A stretch of 64,000 bases of DNA from Paraburkholderia sp. BL9I2N2. Its GTDB lineage: Bacteria; Pseudomonadota; Gammaproteobacteria; Burkholderiales; Burkholderiaceae. The translations under genes and the position numbers were made by a program. Below are positions 8,950 to 17,273 of the stretch, piece after piece. Under the pieces are notes generated by a model. It was not told where the DNA came from, searched no databases, and worked only from the letters and a program-made list of their open reading frames with translations. Position 1 is the stretch's first letter, and the number at the start of each line of letters is the position of its first letter. Where the stretch lies: NCBI RefSeq assembly GCF_004339745.1, contig NZ_SMGP01000001.1, positions 2,728,001-2,792,000 on the forward strand, read 5' to 3'.

Positions 8950-9684
8950 TCAACCGCACGCGGCGCAGCCACCTTGCATCTTCTCTTCATAGCGGTCGTG
9001 ATGTCTGACCCAGTCGGTCAGGCTGCGGTCTTCATTGCGGCCCTTCGGCGTGACGTCCAGATGCGCGTAGGTGTTGATGAAGCGTTCATCGCCGCGTCCA
9101 TAGCAGGAATACGTGTGATACACGTCGCCACTCTCGTCCTTGTAGAACACGCTGTGGCCGTGTTGCTCATCGATGCCGACGTCCTGCTCGGTGAAGTTGT
9201 AAAACGCTTTCTTGCTCGCCAACTGTTCGGGCGTGAACGACACGTGATAGTCGAAATTGAAGTCGCTGCCGGCCGACGACACCCACGGGAAACTCCAGCC
9301 CATGCGCTTCTTGAAACCCTCGATCTTCGCGAGCGGCGCATGCGACACCGTCACGTACGACACATCGTGATGTTCGAGATGCGTGACGATCCCGGTCATG
9401 TGATCCGACAGGAACGAGCAGCCGACGCAGCCCTCTTCCCAATCGGCGCCCAGCATGAAGTGATAAACGATCAACTGGCTGCGTCCGTCGAACAGATCGG
9501 CCAGGGTCTTGCGGCCCTGCGGCGTATCGAAGGTATACGTCTTGTCGACCTTCACCCACGGCAGCGCGCGGCGTTTGCGCGCGAGTTCGTCGCCGGCGCG
9601 CATGTGCGCCTTTTCTTCGGCTAACAATGCCCTGCTGGCGGCCAGCCATTCCTCTCTCGACCCAGTACGGTATTGCGGTTCCAT
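8950..9684 (-). CDS. DUF899 thioredoxin-like protein
   Basis: 244 aa of the DUF899 family, with a thioredoxin-like fold and unknown biochemistry. WEEGCVGCSFLSDHM contains a CxxC pair; the C-terminus ends GGCAACG. Motifs such as WVRHHDRYE and YHTYSCYGRG are common in the family. The start at 9684 (MEPQYRTGSREEW) has AAGGAGAC upstream; a longer frame exists but lacks a start signal. It may be transcribed with the SRPBCC/ArsR genes just upstream (47-bp gap). Confidence 0.88.
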   Translation of the reverse strand: MEPQYRTGSREEWLAASRALLAEEKAHMRAGDELARKRRALPWVKVDKTYTFDTPQGRKTLADLFDGRSQLIVYHFMLGADWEEGCVGCSFLSDHMTGIVTHLEHHDVSYVTVSHAPLAKIEGFKKRMGWSFPWVSSAGSDFNFDYHVSFTPEQLASKKAFYNFTEQDVGIDEQHGHSVFYKDESGDVYHTYSCYGRGDERFINTYAHLDVTPKGRNEDRSLTDWVRHHDRYEEKMQGGCAACG

Positions 9685-9731
9685 ATGCGTCTCCTTCTCT
9701 GCGTCGTGCAGACTAACGAATACAAACGACA

Positions 9732-10160
9732 TCACGCCACGTAGCGTTCCAGCGAATCGATCCCGTCGGTCCAGCCGCGGCGATGATCCTCGCACTGCGC
9801 ATCGTCGGCGAGACGTTCGTGCGTGAGCGTGAGCCATGTGGCGTCGCCGTCCGGTTCCAGCAGCAGCGTGACCTGCGACTCATGCTCCGGGCTATAGCGC
9901 CACACCCATGTGAAAACAAGCTTGCGGTCGGGCACCACCTCCAGATACCGGCCGCCGACCTCGACCTCGTTGCCGTCCGGCTTGCGATAGACGATCACGT
10001 AACGCCCGTCGACCCGCACATCCAGCTCCGCGCGCACCACGTCCGAGCCGCCCGGATGCATCCATGTCATGAATTGCGCCGGTTCCGTCCAGGCGCGGAA
10101 GACTTTGGCGGGCGCGGCGTTGAGACGCCGCTGGAGGGTGAGGCTGGGCTGGGTGGACAT
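9732..10160 (-). CDS. SRPBCC (AHSA1-like) domain protein
   Basis: 142 aa, START/AHSA1-type fold: RRLNAAPAKVFRAWTEPAQFMTWM at the N-terminus and GWTDGIDSLERYVA at the end. Such proteins bind hydrophobic ligands and often follow an ArsR regulator. The start ATG at 10160 lies inside the ArsR gene, overlapping it by 94 bp in another frame, so translation is probably coupled. Confidence 0.88.
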   Translation of the reverse strand: MSTQPSLTLQRRLNAAPAKVFRAWTEPAQFMTWMHPGGSDVVRAELDVRVDGRYVIVYRKPDGNEVEVGGRYLEVVPDRKLVFTWVWRYSPEHESQVTLLLEPDGDATWLTLTHERLADDAQCEDHRRGWTDGIDSLERYVA

Positions 10161-10492
10161 GGGGCTTGTTCCTCTTCGACGAAAGCGGCAAGACGATCGA
10201 GTGATTCGGACCAGAAGCGCTGATAGCGGCCAAGCCACGCCATGGCTTCTTCCATCGGCCCGGCGGACAGGCGGCACGCCACCGTGCGGCCGGTTTTGTT
10301 GCGTGTGATGAGACCCGCCTCGCTCAGCACGTCGAGGTGTTTCATCACAGCAGGCAAGGACATCGCAAACGGCTCGGCGAGCTCGCTGACCGACAGATCT
10401 TTCGACGATAGACGCGCGAGCAACGCCCGCCGTGTCGGGTCGGACAGCGCGGCGAAGGTGCGATCCAGTAGCGCTTCGTTAAACTTAACCAT
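10067..10492 (-). CDS. ArsR-family winged-helix regulator
   Basis: 141 aa. FAALSDPTRRALLARLSSKDLSVSELAEPFAMSLPAVMKHLDVL is a classical ArsR wHTH. No CVC metal-binding pair is present in helix 3, so this is a non-metal ArsR of the type paired with SRPBCC proteins. The start at 10492 (MVKFNEALLDR) lies within a palindrome, suggesting autorepression. The C-terminal tail (about residues 118-141) is Pro/Ser-rich where it overlaps the SRPBCC start, so it is probably unstructured. Confidence 0.9.
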   Translation of the reverse strand: MVKFNEALLDRTFAALSDPTRRALLARLSSKDLSVSELAEPFAMSLPAVMKHLDVLSEAGLITRNKTGRTVACRLSAGPMEEAMAWLGRYQRFWSESLDRLAAFVEEEQAPCPPSPASPSSGVSTPRPPKSSAPGRNRRNS

Positions 10493-10501
10493 GAGGTTAA
10501 G
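10484..10501. promoter_or_regulatory. Putative ArsR auto-operator over the start codon
   Basis: CTTAACC-ATGA-GGTTAAG is a perfect 7-bp inverted repeat with a 4-bp centre, and it contains the ArsR start codon. ArsR-type dimers bind AT-containing palindromes of this size, so negative autoregulation is likely. Confidence 0.55.
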
Positions 10502-10770
10502 TATAGAAACGCAGCGAAGGATGTCAAGGACAGGTACGCGCTTTCGTAGAGCGCGTGGAAAGTAAAGGGGGAGCGCGGCAAAAAAGATACGCGGCGTGCC
10601 GCAGATAGCCTCTGCAACGCGCCGCGTCAAAGGTGGAGAACAACCGACTACAGGCTCGAGCGAAGCGGCCAGAATCGCACCACTCCGCTCTCGCTTTCCA
10701 GCACAGATTCAACAGATCGATACTGCAACCCGGCGAGGCCCAGGCAATGCCCGAGCCTATGACGTGACGA

Positions 10771-12153
10771 TCAGATCGCCCAGCCGCCGAGATAGAAACC
10801 GACCAGCACGACGGCGATCACAACCGTGCCCACGTTCAGCTTGCGATACTCGCCGCTGACCACGCGGCCGATCACCAGCGTCGCGAAGCCGAGCATGATG
10901 CCCGTCACGATGTTGGCGGTCAGCACGATGAACACCGCGCACATCAGACCCGACATCGCGTCGACCATGTCGTCCATATGCAGCTTGCTGACGTTCGAGA
11001 GCATCAGCAAACCCACGTACATCAGCGCGGGCGCCGTCGCGTACGAAGGCACGAGGGCCGCGAGCGGCGAGAAGAACATCACCACGAGGAACAGCAAACC
11101 GACCACCGCCGCGGCCATGCCGGTCTTCGCGCCTGCCGCCACGCCGACCGTCGATTCGATATACGCCGCTGCCGGCGCGCCGCCGAGCAGGCCCGAGAAA
11201 ATCGAGCTCAGCGAGTCGGCCGTCAGCGCACGGCCACCGTTGATGATGCGGCCGTTTTCATCGAGTTGGCCCGCTTGTCCCGCGACGGCGCGGATCGTAC
11301 CCGTGGCGTCGAACACCGCGGTCATCACGAGAGCCAGCACGCTGGGCAGAACCGCCATCGACAAGGCGCCCTTGATGTCCATCGCGCCGATCAGCGACGC
11401 GTGACCCGGTGCGCTGAGCGACGGCACCGCGAACACGCCGTGAAACGACATGGCCGGATCGATCACGAAGGCGATCGCCGAAATCGCCACGATCACGATC
11501 AGGATCGAGCCCGGCACGCGGCGGCGCACCAGACCGAAGATGGCCGCCAGACCCGCCACCGACATGATGGCCGGCAAGGCGGTGATATTGCCCAGCGCGA
11601 CCGGCAGACCAGCGCCCGGATTCTTCACGACGAGGCCCACGTCATTGGCGGCAATCAGCAGCAGGAACAGGCCGATGCCGATGCCCGTGCCGTGCGCGAT
11701 GCCCGTCGGCAGATTGCGCAGAATCCACGAACGCACGCCCGTCACCGAAATCGCGGTGAACACGACACCCATCAGAAACACCGCGCCGAGCGCGACGTTC
11801 GGATGCAGGCCTTTGCCGAGCACGAGGCCGAACGCGGTGAAGGCCGTCAGCGAAATCGCGCAGCCGATCGCGATGGGCAAGCGCGCCCACACACCCATCA
11901 GCAGCGAGCCGAAAGCCGTGGTCAGACACACGGCGACGAACACCGCGCTGGTGTCGAAGCCCGCTTTGCCGAACATGCCCGGCACGACGAACACGGAATA
12001 GACCATCGCGAGGAAGGTCGTGATCCCCGCGACGATTTCCTGACGCTGCGAACTGCCGCGTGAGGAGATTTCAAAGTAGCGGTCGAGAAAGCCCTTTCCG
12101 TCGAATGATTCGGCGCCGACTTCAGAAATCGGTTGGGCGTGGGGTTCCATCAT
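10771..12153 (-). CDS. NCS2 (AzgA-like) purine permease
   Basis: 460 aa, about 12-14 membrane helices. The sequence [35 protein letters not shown] and [13 protein letters not shown] matches the AzgA-type branch of NCS2 (adenine/guanine/hypoxanthine carriers: proton-coupled purine uptake at the inner membrane). The start at 12153 is chosen from AAAGGAGG 8 bp upstream; a second ATG follows at 12150. The upstream in-frame extension to 12360 is a leader with possible RNA structure, not protein. Confidence 0.9.
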   Translation of the reverse strand: MMEPHAQPISEVGAESFDGKGFLDRYFEISSRGSSQRQEIVAGITTFLAMVYSVFVVPGMFGKAGFDTSAVFVAVCLTTAFGSLLMGVWARLPIAIGCAISLTAFTAFGLVLGKGLHPNVALGAVFLMGVVFTAISVTGVRSWILRNLPTGIAHGTGIGIGLFLLLIAANDVGLVVKNPGAGLPVALGNITALPAIMSVAGLAAIFGLVRRRVPGSILIVIVAISAIAFVIDPAMSFHGVFAVPSLSAPGHASLIGAMDIKGALSMAVLPSVLALVMTAVFDATGTIRAVAGQAGQLDENGRIINGGRALTADSLSSIFSGLLGGAPAAAYIESTVGVAAGAKTGMAAAVVGLLFLVVMFFSPLAALVPSYATAPALMYVGLLMLSNVSKLHMDDMVDAMSGLMCAVFIVLTANIVTGIMLGFATLVIGRVVSGEYRKLNVGTVVIAVVLVGFYLGGWAI

Positions 12154-12280
12154 GATGAGTGCCTCCTTTATCAGCGTGCTGAAACGGCCGTCGATTCGGT
12201 CGTCATCAGGTTCGTCTCGTTGCGTTGGTTTAGTGTGGGGTGGGGTCTTATTCGCTGTCTCGAAATGTAGGGCAACACAA

Positions 12281-12332
12281 ATATATCTCCCATCGCATGG
12301 ATGGCATGCCTGACATGTCGCGATGCTTATAT
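12281..12332 (-). ncRNA. Candidate structured leader of the purine permease mRNA
   Basis: On the minus strand a 6-bp stem CATCGC/GCGATG closes a loop that holds a CATG/CATG and GGCATGCC element. Below it an asymmetric internal loop (AAG versus GGGAG) separates a lower ATAT/ATAT pairing. Xanthine-I (NMT1) riboswitches are small hairpins with an asymmetric loop upstream of purine permeases in proteobacteria, so this is a candidate. I could not match its consensus base by base. Confidence 0.25.
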
Positions 12333-12415
12333 CCTTTAAGGGACGGCAAACCAGCTTCACGGTCCGCGTGTTTACACCTACGGTTTGTCATGAAGATCTG
12401 AAAGGGTTTTGAGGG

Positions 12416-12431
12416 TTTTCACGCGTGAAAA
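12416..12431. promoter_or_regulatory. 16-bp perfect palindrome, putative operator
   Basis: TTTTCACGCGTGAAAA is perfectly symmetrical. It lies 264 bp upstream of the purine permease and 179 bp upstream of the lipoprotein gene. The shape suits a LacI/PurR- or MarR-type dimer; which gene it serves is unclear. Confidence 0.4.
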
Positions 12432-12609
12432 TGGACTTCGATGAGCGAGCGCAACCGCGGAGCGCGGCATGAACCGTGCTTGGGCCAACCTGTCAGATCG
12501 CCTGCAAAAACGGGGCCGCCCGACGTCGCGGGTTACACTCTGGCCCGTACCTGTTTTAACTGCGGCGGCTCACTGCGCCCGTCCGCACCGGCCCATGGAG
12601 TCCTTCTTG

Positions 12610-13596
12610 ATGAGCGGCGGTTTTTCGCGTCCTGCCTGGCGTCTCTTGATTCTTGCTGTGTTCGCGCTGTTCGCGCTGTCCGGTTGCAGCCTGCTGTGGG
12701 GCCCGCAGCAGGCGCCGATCGTCGACGCCACGGTGATGCCCGTCGAGCCGGCCAGCGCGCCGGTGGTCGCGTCCGCGCCCGAACCGGTCGAGACCGAAGC
12801 GGCCGAACCCGAACAATCGAAAAAGCCGAAGAAGCCGGTCGTCAAACCGCACAAGGTCGAGCCCCCGCCGCCTGTTGTCACGGCGCCTCCGCCGCCCCCT
12901 CCGCCGCCCCCGCCGCTGATCGTGCTGCGCACCATCGAGCGCAACGAGGCGCGCGCGCTGCTCGACAGCGAAGTGCAGAAGCCCGACGGCAAAGTGGTCG
13001 GACGCGCAGTCGATCTGATCGCCGACGCCGGCGGCAAGCCGCGTGAGATGGTCGTGAACCTGCAAGGCTTCCTGGGTGTCGGCGACCGCAAGGTGAACTT
13101 CCCGTGGAGCGCGTTCCGCTTTACGCCGACCGCGAAGGCCGCCCCCATCACACTGAATGCCGCCGCGGTCCCGGCGAACGCGGCCAAAGCCGCCTCGGTT
13201 GCCGTGCAATTGCCGCTGATCGACGCAACCGTCGAGCGCTCGAACGGCGCCAAGGTCGGCCGCGTGATCGATGTGTTGATCGACGCCAACGCGCAGCCGC
13301 AGGCGGTCGTGCTCGACGTCAACGGCATGGTCAGCACCGAACGGCGCACGATTGCCGCCAACTGGTCGGCGCTGCGCTTCGTGACGAAGGACAAGGAGTT
13401 GCATCCGCTGATGGATTTGAGCGATGCGCAGATCAACGCGACACCGCCATACGCCAGCGACAAACCGATACGTGCGGTGTCGCCGGCGCCACCGCCCGCG
13501 CCTGCGCCCGCTCCTGCTTCCGCACCCGCCGCGGTTGCGGCGCCGGCCGCCGCGGCCACGTCCACGGCGGTTTCCAACGCACGGGCGGCCCGATGA
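12610..13596 (+). CDS. Lipoprotein with two PRC-barrel domains
   Basis: 328 aa. The signal peptide ends at lipobox LSGC (Cys26). A Lys/Pro/Glu linker and a ten-proline run (about residues 93-104) follow. Then come two PRC-barrel-like domains with related motifs: PDGKVVGRAVDLIADAGG...NFPWSAFRF and NGAKVGRVIDVLIDANA...IAANWSALRF. The C-terminus is an Ala/Pro tail. PRC barrels mediate protein contacts; here probably in the periplasm, anchored to a membrane. The start at 12610 is preferred; ATG 12595 is possible. The stop overlaps the MFS start by 4 bp. Confidence 0.85.
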   Translation: MSGGFSRPAWRLLILAVFALFALSGCSLLWGPQQAPIVDATVMPVEPASAPVVASAPEPVETEAAEPEQSKKPKKPVVKPHKVEPPPPVVTAPPPPPPPPPPLIVLRTIERNEARALLDSEVQKPDGKVVGRAVDLIADAGGKPREMVVNLQGFLGVGDRKVNFPWSAFRFTPTAKAAPITLNAAAVPANAAKAASVAVQLPLIDATVERSNGAKVGRVIDVLIDANAQPQAVVLDVNGMVSTERRTIAANWSALRFVTKDKELHPLMDLSDAQINATPPYASDKPIRAVSPAPPPAPAPAPASAPAAVAAPAAAATSTAVSNARAAR

Positions 13597-14846
13597 TAGG
13601 CCGCACTCTGGTAACGGCGCGCAGCTTGCGCGCGCTCGATTGGCTGAATTTTTTCGTCGCCAATGTGCAGACGGGTTTTGGACCGTTCATCGCGTCCTAT
13701 CTCGCCTCGCATAAATGGACGCAGGGCGAGATCGGCATGGCGCTCTCCGTGGGCACCATCAGCGCGATGGTGAGCCAGGTGCCCGGCGGCGCCGCCGTCG
13801 ATGCCTTGCGCAACAAGAAAGGCGCGGCGGCCTGGGCAATCATCGCGATCATCCTGAGTGCGGTGCTGCTGGCCGTCAGCCCGACGGTGCTGCCGGTGAT
13901 CGCCGCCGAGGTCTTCCACGGCTTCGCGAGCTGCATGCTGACGCCGGCGCTCGCCGCGATCTCGTTCGCGCTGGTGGGGCGAGCGAATCTCGGCGATCGG
14001 TTGGGGCGCAATGCGCGCTGGGCGTCGATCGGCAGCGCGGTCGCGGCCGGCCTGATGGGCGTGTTCGGCGAATACTATTCGCCGCGCGCGGTGTTCTGGC
14101 TGACCGCCGCGCTCGCCGTGCCCGCGCTCTTCGCGCTGACGATGATCCAGCGCACCGACACCGTCGAACTGCCGAAGTCCGCGCCGACGCCGCAGCAGAT
14201 CGAGCGGCGCGAGAGTCTGCGCGAATTGCTGCGCGACAAGCGGATGCTGTTGTTCGCGGCGTGTATCGTGCTGTTCCATTTGTCGAATGCGGCGATGCTC
14301 AATCTCGCCGCCGGCGAAGTGACGGCCGGCATGGGTGACAACGTGCAGCTCGTGATTGCCGCGTGCATCATCGTGCCGCAGGCGATCGTGGCGATGATGT
14401 CGCCGTGGGTCGGACGCTCGGCCGAGCGATGGGGACGTCGGCCGATTCTGCTGCTCGGGTTTTCGGCGTTGCCGATACGGGCGTTGTTGTTTGCCGGGAT
14501 CAGCAGCCCTTATTTGCTCGTGCCGGTGCAGATGCTCGATGGGTTGAGTGCTGCGGTGTTTGGCGTGATGCTTCCGTTGATTGCCGCCGATGTGGCCGGC
14601 GGTAAGGGGCGTTATAACCTTTGTATTGGATTGTTCGGGTTGGCGGCTGGGATCGGGGCTACGTTGAGCACTACCGCTGCTGGGTTTGTCGCCGATCACT
14701 TTGGCAATGCTGTGAGCTTTTTTGGATTGGCTGCGGCTGGGGCGTTGGCTGTATTGCTGGTGTGGGCGGCGATGCCGGAGACTCGCGATGCGGCGGCTGA
14801 GGATGAGGGGCCGGTGGCGGATGGGGGGAAGTCGGCGGTGCGGTGA
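13593..14846 (+). CDS. MFS transporter
   Basis: 417 aa, 12 predicted helices, resembling drug/proton antiporter-like MFS proteins (SQVPGGAAVDALRNKK between helices 2 and 3; RSAERWGRRPILLLG in the second half). Its ATGA overlaps the lipoprotein stop, indicating translational coupling. From about 14,460 to the stop the coding strand becomes clearly richer in T and G (TTG, GGG, GGT codons) than the first half. Substrate unknown. Confidence 0.88.
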   Translation: MIGRTLVTARSLRALDWLNFFVANVQTGFGPFIASYLASHKWTQGEIGMALSVGTISAMVSQVPGGAAVDALRNKKGAAAWAIIAIILSAVLLAVSPTVLPVIAAEVFHGFASCMLTPALAAISFALVGRANLGDRLGRNARWASIGSAVAAGLMGVFGEYYSPRAVFWLTAALAVPALFALTMIQRTDTVELPKSAPTPQQIERRESLRELLRDKRMLLFAACIVLFHLSNAAMLNLAAGEVTAGMGDNVQLVIAACIIVPQAIVAMMSPWVGRSAERWGRRPILLLGFSALPIRALLFAGISSPYLLVPVQMLDGLSAAVFGVMLPLIAADVAGGKGRYNLCIGLFGLAAGIGATLSTTAAGFVADHFGNAVSFFGLAAAGALAVLLVWAAMPETRDAAAEDEGPVADGGKSAVR

Positions 14847-15843
14847 ATGGGCAGGGGTTTGGGCCTGTCTGGTGGTTTTTTGGCTGTGCTTTTTGGGGTG
14901 TTGGCCTTTCCTTGTGTTGTTAGTGGTCTATTAGCGTTGCCCCTGTGCGGGGCGGCACCTACTTCTCTTTGCCGCCGCAAAGAGAAGTAGGCAAGAGAAA
15001 GCGGCTCAAACCGCTAGCTTATAAGCGGGTCCCTCGCGCAGTCGCGATAGTGGTGCATCTGGAATCTGTGTCCTCGCGAATTTCGCGTCAGTGACAAGGC
15101 CGTCATTCTTCCGGCAGCGCTGCGCGCGCCGTCGCGGTACTTCAAGCCGCACGTTGCTGGCTATTGGTTTCATTCTATATGGCGGTTTGTGCGCGCCTGC
15201 TCGATTTCTGCCAACGAATCGCGCGGCATTCATGCCGCGTGCGAAGCGGTTATTTCGTTCTGAGACCAGAATTCCTATTCGTCGCCAGCCGTCGTCTCCG
15301 GAGTTGATGGCGATCGTCATGGCTCTTTCAATGCGGCGTCGGCGAGCCGCGAAGTGGTGCGATTGGCGACCCCCATGACGATTCGGCCCCGGTGACACAT
15401 GCGGATTGTCACGAACAGTTCTTGGTCGTCGGCATAAGCTAGAACGTTATCCTAAGCATGAGTGAGCGAAGAACCGCGCCGCTTAAGCGAAGACAGGCGC
15501 ATCGGCGACGGGATGGCGCTAATACTCAAGACCCCGAGAACCGCATCCGCAAAGATGCAGCCAGTGTTCATTGAACAACCGCTTCGGCGCGCGCAGCGCC
15601 GCCGGAAGAATGACGGCCTTGTCACTGACGCGAATTTCGCGAGGACACAGATTCCAGATGCACCACTATCGCGACTGCGCGAGGGACCCGCTTATAAGCT
15701 AGCGGTTTGAGCCGCTTTCTCTTGCCTACTTCTCTTTGCGGCGGCAAAGAGAAGTAGGTGCCGCCCCGCACAGGGGCAACGCTAATAGACCACTAACAAC
15801 ACAAGGAAAGGCCAACACCCCAAAAAGCACAGCCAAAAAGCCA
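14847..15843. other. Gene-free island of inverted repeats between convergent MFS genes
   Basis: 997 bp without a believable gene. It consists of two inverted arms (14872-15145 and 15571-15844) and a 425-bp centre (15146-15570). The centre has a small hairpin CGCGGCAT/ATGCCGCG (15222-15239) and no recognisable transposase, tRNA or integrase remnant. Short frames inside the arms exist twice because the arms are copies. Confidence 0.8.
14872..15145 (+). repeat. Inverted repeat, left arm
   Basis: Positions x and 30716-x are complementary. From 14872 to ~15115 I find only two mismatches (near 14876 and 15082); identity then fades through 15145. The arm contains a perfect 14-bp-stem hairpin (CTACTTCTCTTTGC / GCAAAGAGAAGTAG, 14959-14990). 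I recall a similar GCAAAGA-type palindrome being common between genes in Burkholderia genomes. Confidence 0.92.
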
Positions 15844-15844
15844 C
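15571..15844 (-). repeat. Inverted repeat, right arm
   Basis: Reverse complement of the left arm. Its outer end meets the stop codon (TAG, 15844-15846) of the second MFS gene. The internal hairpin is at 15726-15757. Each arm may act as a transcription barrier for one of the convergent MFS genes, although neither hairpin is followed by a T tract. Confidence 0.92.
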
Positions 15845-17205
15845 TACCCAATATCCCGCCCAGCAGTCTCCCGCATAAACGGCAACGGCAACAACGAAAC
15901 CACCCCACACCCAATCAGATACCAAGCCGGCGCGAGATTACTCCCCGAAATCTGAATCAACCACGTAGCAAAAAACTGCGCAAACCCACCAAAGATAGAA
16001 ACCCCGAGACAATAAACAATCGACATGCCGGTAGCACGAATCTCACGAGGAAACATCTCCGGCAGCATGACGATATTAGGCACAGCGGTAAACGCAACGA
16101 GCACAGCCAATCCGGCGACTACGGACAACAAAACCGGCACCGTCGGCGAAGCATTGATAATCATGAACGCCGGATACACCGCCACGATCAGCAACACCCG
16201 CGAGATCCACAACACCCGCTTACGCCCAACACGATCGGACAACGCCCCGGCAAACGGCGAACAGATCACCGTCACCACTGCAGCGGTCCACGCAGCCCAG
16301 AGCGCCGACGACATCGGCAAATGCAAAATCCTGATCGCGTAGGTCGACAGATAAAACAGCACGATGTAGTTCGCCGCCGTGCCACCGATCGTCGTCAACA
16401 CGCCCGTCGTAATCACGCGCGAATGCTCGCGAAACAGCTTGCGCACCGGCTGCGAGGCAGGCTGCAAACCCGGCTGCGAAACTGCCGCGCCATCTTCCAC
16501 ACCAGGCAGCGTCTCATTCAGATGGCGCCGAATATAAATACCAATCGGCCCCATCGCCATACCGATCACGAACGGCACGCGCCACCCCCAACTCTCCAGC
16601 GCCGCAGTCGAAAGCGCCGCCGCCAAAGCGACACCCAGCAACGATCCGCACACGGTGTTCAACCCTTGACTCACGAACTGCCAACTGCCGTAGAACCCGC
16701 GCGTCTCATTACTCCCATACTCCAGCAACAGCGACGTCGACGCCCCTACCTCACCACCCAGCGCAAAGCCCTGAATCAACCGCGCGAGAATGATCAGCAG
16801 CGGCGCGGCAACACCAATCGCCGCATAAGTCGGCGCGACCGCGATGATCGCGGAGCCGAGCGTCATCAGCCACAGCGTGAGGCTCATCGCGGCTTTGCGG
16901 CCCGCGCGATCGGCATACGCGCCGAGCACGATACCGCCCACCGGACGCATGATGAACCCGACGCCGAACGTGCCGACCGCCAGCATCAGTTGCGCGAGTT
17001 GCCCTTCCACCGGGAAATACAGCTTGCCGATGATCGTCGCAAAGAAGCTATAGATCGTGAAGTCGAAAAACTCGAGGCCGTTGCCCAGCGTGATCGCGGC
17101 AATCGCCTTGGCGTGGCTCGTGCGTTCGACAGGCTGCGCGGCCGGCGTGCTCTGCATGCTCAACGCGTCGGTGCCTGCGGGTTGCGGTGTGGCGGAATAG
17201 TCCAT
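15844..17205 (-). CDS. MFS transporter, metabolite/H+ symporter (ProP-like) family
   Basis: 453 aa, 12 helices. GNGLEFFDFTIYSFFAT, GAYADRAGRKAAM and RLIQGFALGGEVGAST are hallmarks of the sugar/metabolite:H+ symporter group (ShiA, ProP, KgtP, CitA relatives). The start ATG at 17205 has GGAGACA upstream. It is 68 bp downstream of the M20 hydrolase gene and probably cotranscribed, so it may import that enzyme's acylated amino acid substrate. The 3' part (to ~16,800) has a G/T-rich coding strand like the opposing MFS gene. Confidence 0.9.
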   Translation of the reverse strand: MDYSATPQPAGTDALSMQSTPAAQPVERTSHAKAIAAITLGNGLEFFDFTIYSFFATIIGKLYFPVEGQLAQLMLAVGTFGVGFIMRPVGGIVLGAYADRAGRKAAMSLTLWLMTLGSAIIAVAPTYAAIGVAAPLLIILARLIQGFALGGEVGASTSLLLEYGSNETRGFYGSWQFVSQGLNTVCGSLLGVALAAALSTAALESWGWRVPFVIGMAMGPIGIYIRRHLNETLPGVEDGAAVSQPGLQPASQPVRKLFREHSRVITTGVLTTIGGTAANYIVLFYLSTYAIRILHLPMSSALWAAWTAAVVTVICSPFAGALSDRVGRKRVLWISRVLLIVAVYPAFMIINASPTVPVLLSVVAGLAVLVAFTAVPNIVMLPEMFPREIRATGMSIVYCLGVSIFGGFAQFFATWLIQISGSNLAPAWYLIGCGVVSLLPLPFMRETAGRDIG

Positions 17206-17273
17206 CTGTGTCTCCGTGATGTTCTTCCTGCTAATGCGCGGCGGCTTTGCCCGCTTATGCAAACGCTGTGGCC

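Larger units (their letters stand above)
12154..12609. other. Divergent promoter region with a leader hairpin and a palindrome
   Basis: A 456-bp gap between the purine permease (minus) and the PRC-barrel lipoprotein (plus). It contains the candidate structured leader at 12281-12332 and the 16-bp palindrome at 12416-12431. I see no convincing coding frame. Confidence 0.55.

Noticed and set aside
12570..14699. 709-codon open frame on the minus strand
   Set aside because: It is antisense to the PRC-barrel lipoprotein and MFS genes, has long Ala/Gly/Arg low-complexity runs and no start signal.
15462..15710. 82-codon frame at the inner edge of the right repeat arm
   Set aside because: Its C-terminal part repeats in the other arm as a consequence of the inverted duplication; no start signal, no family.
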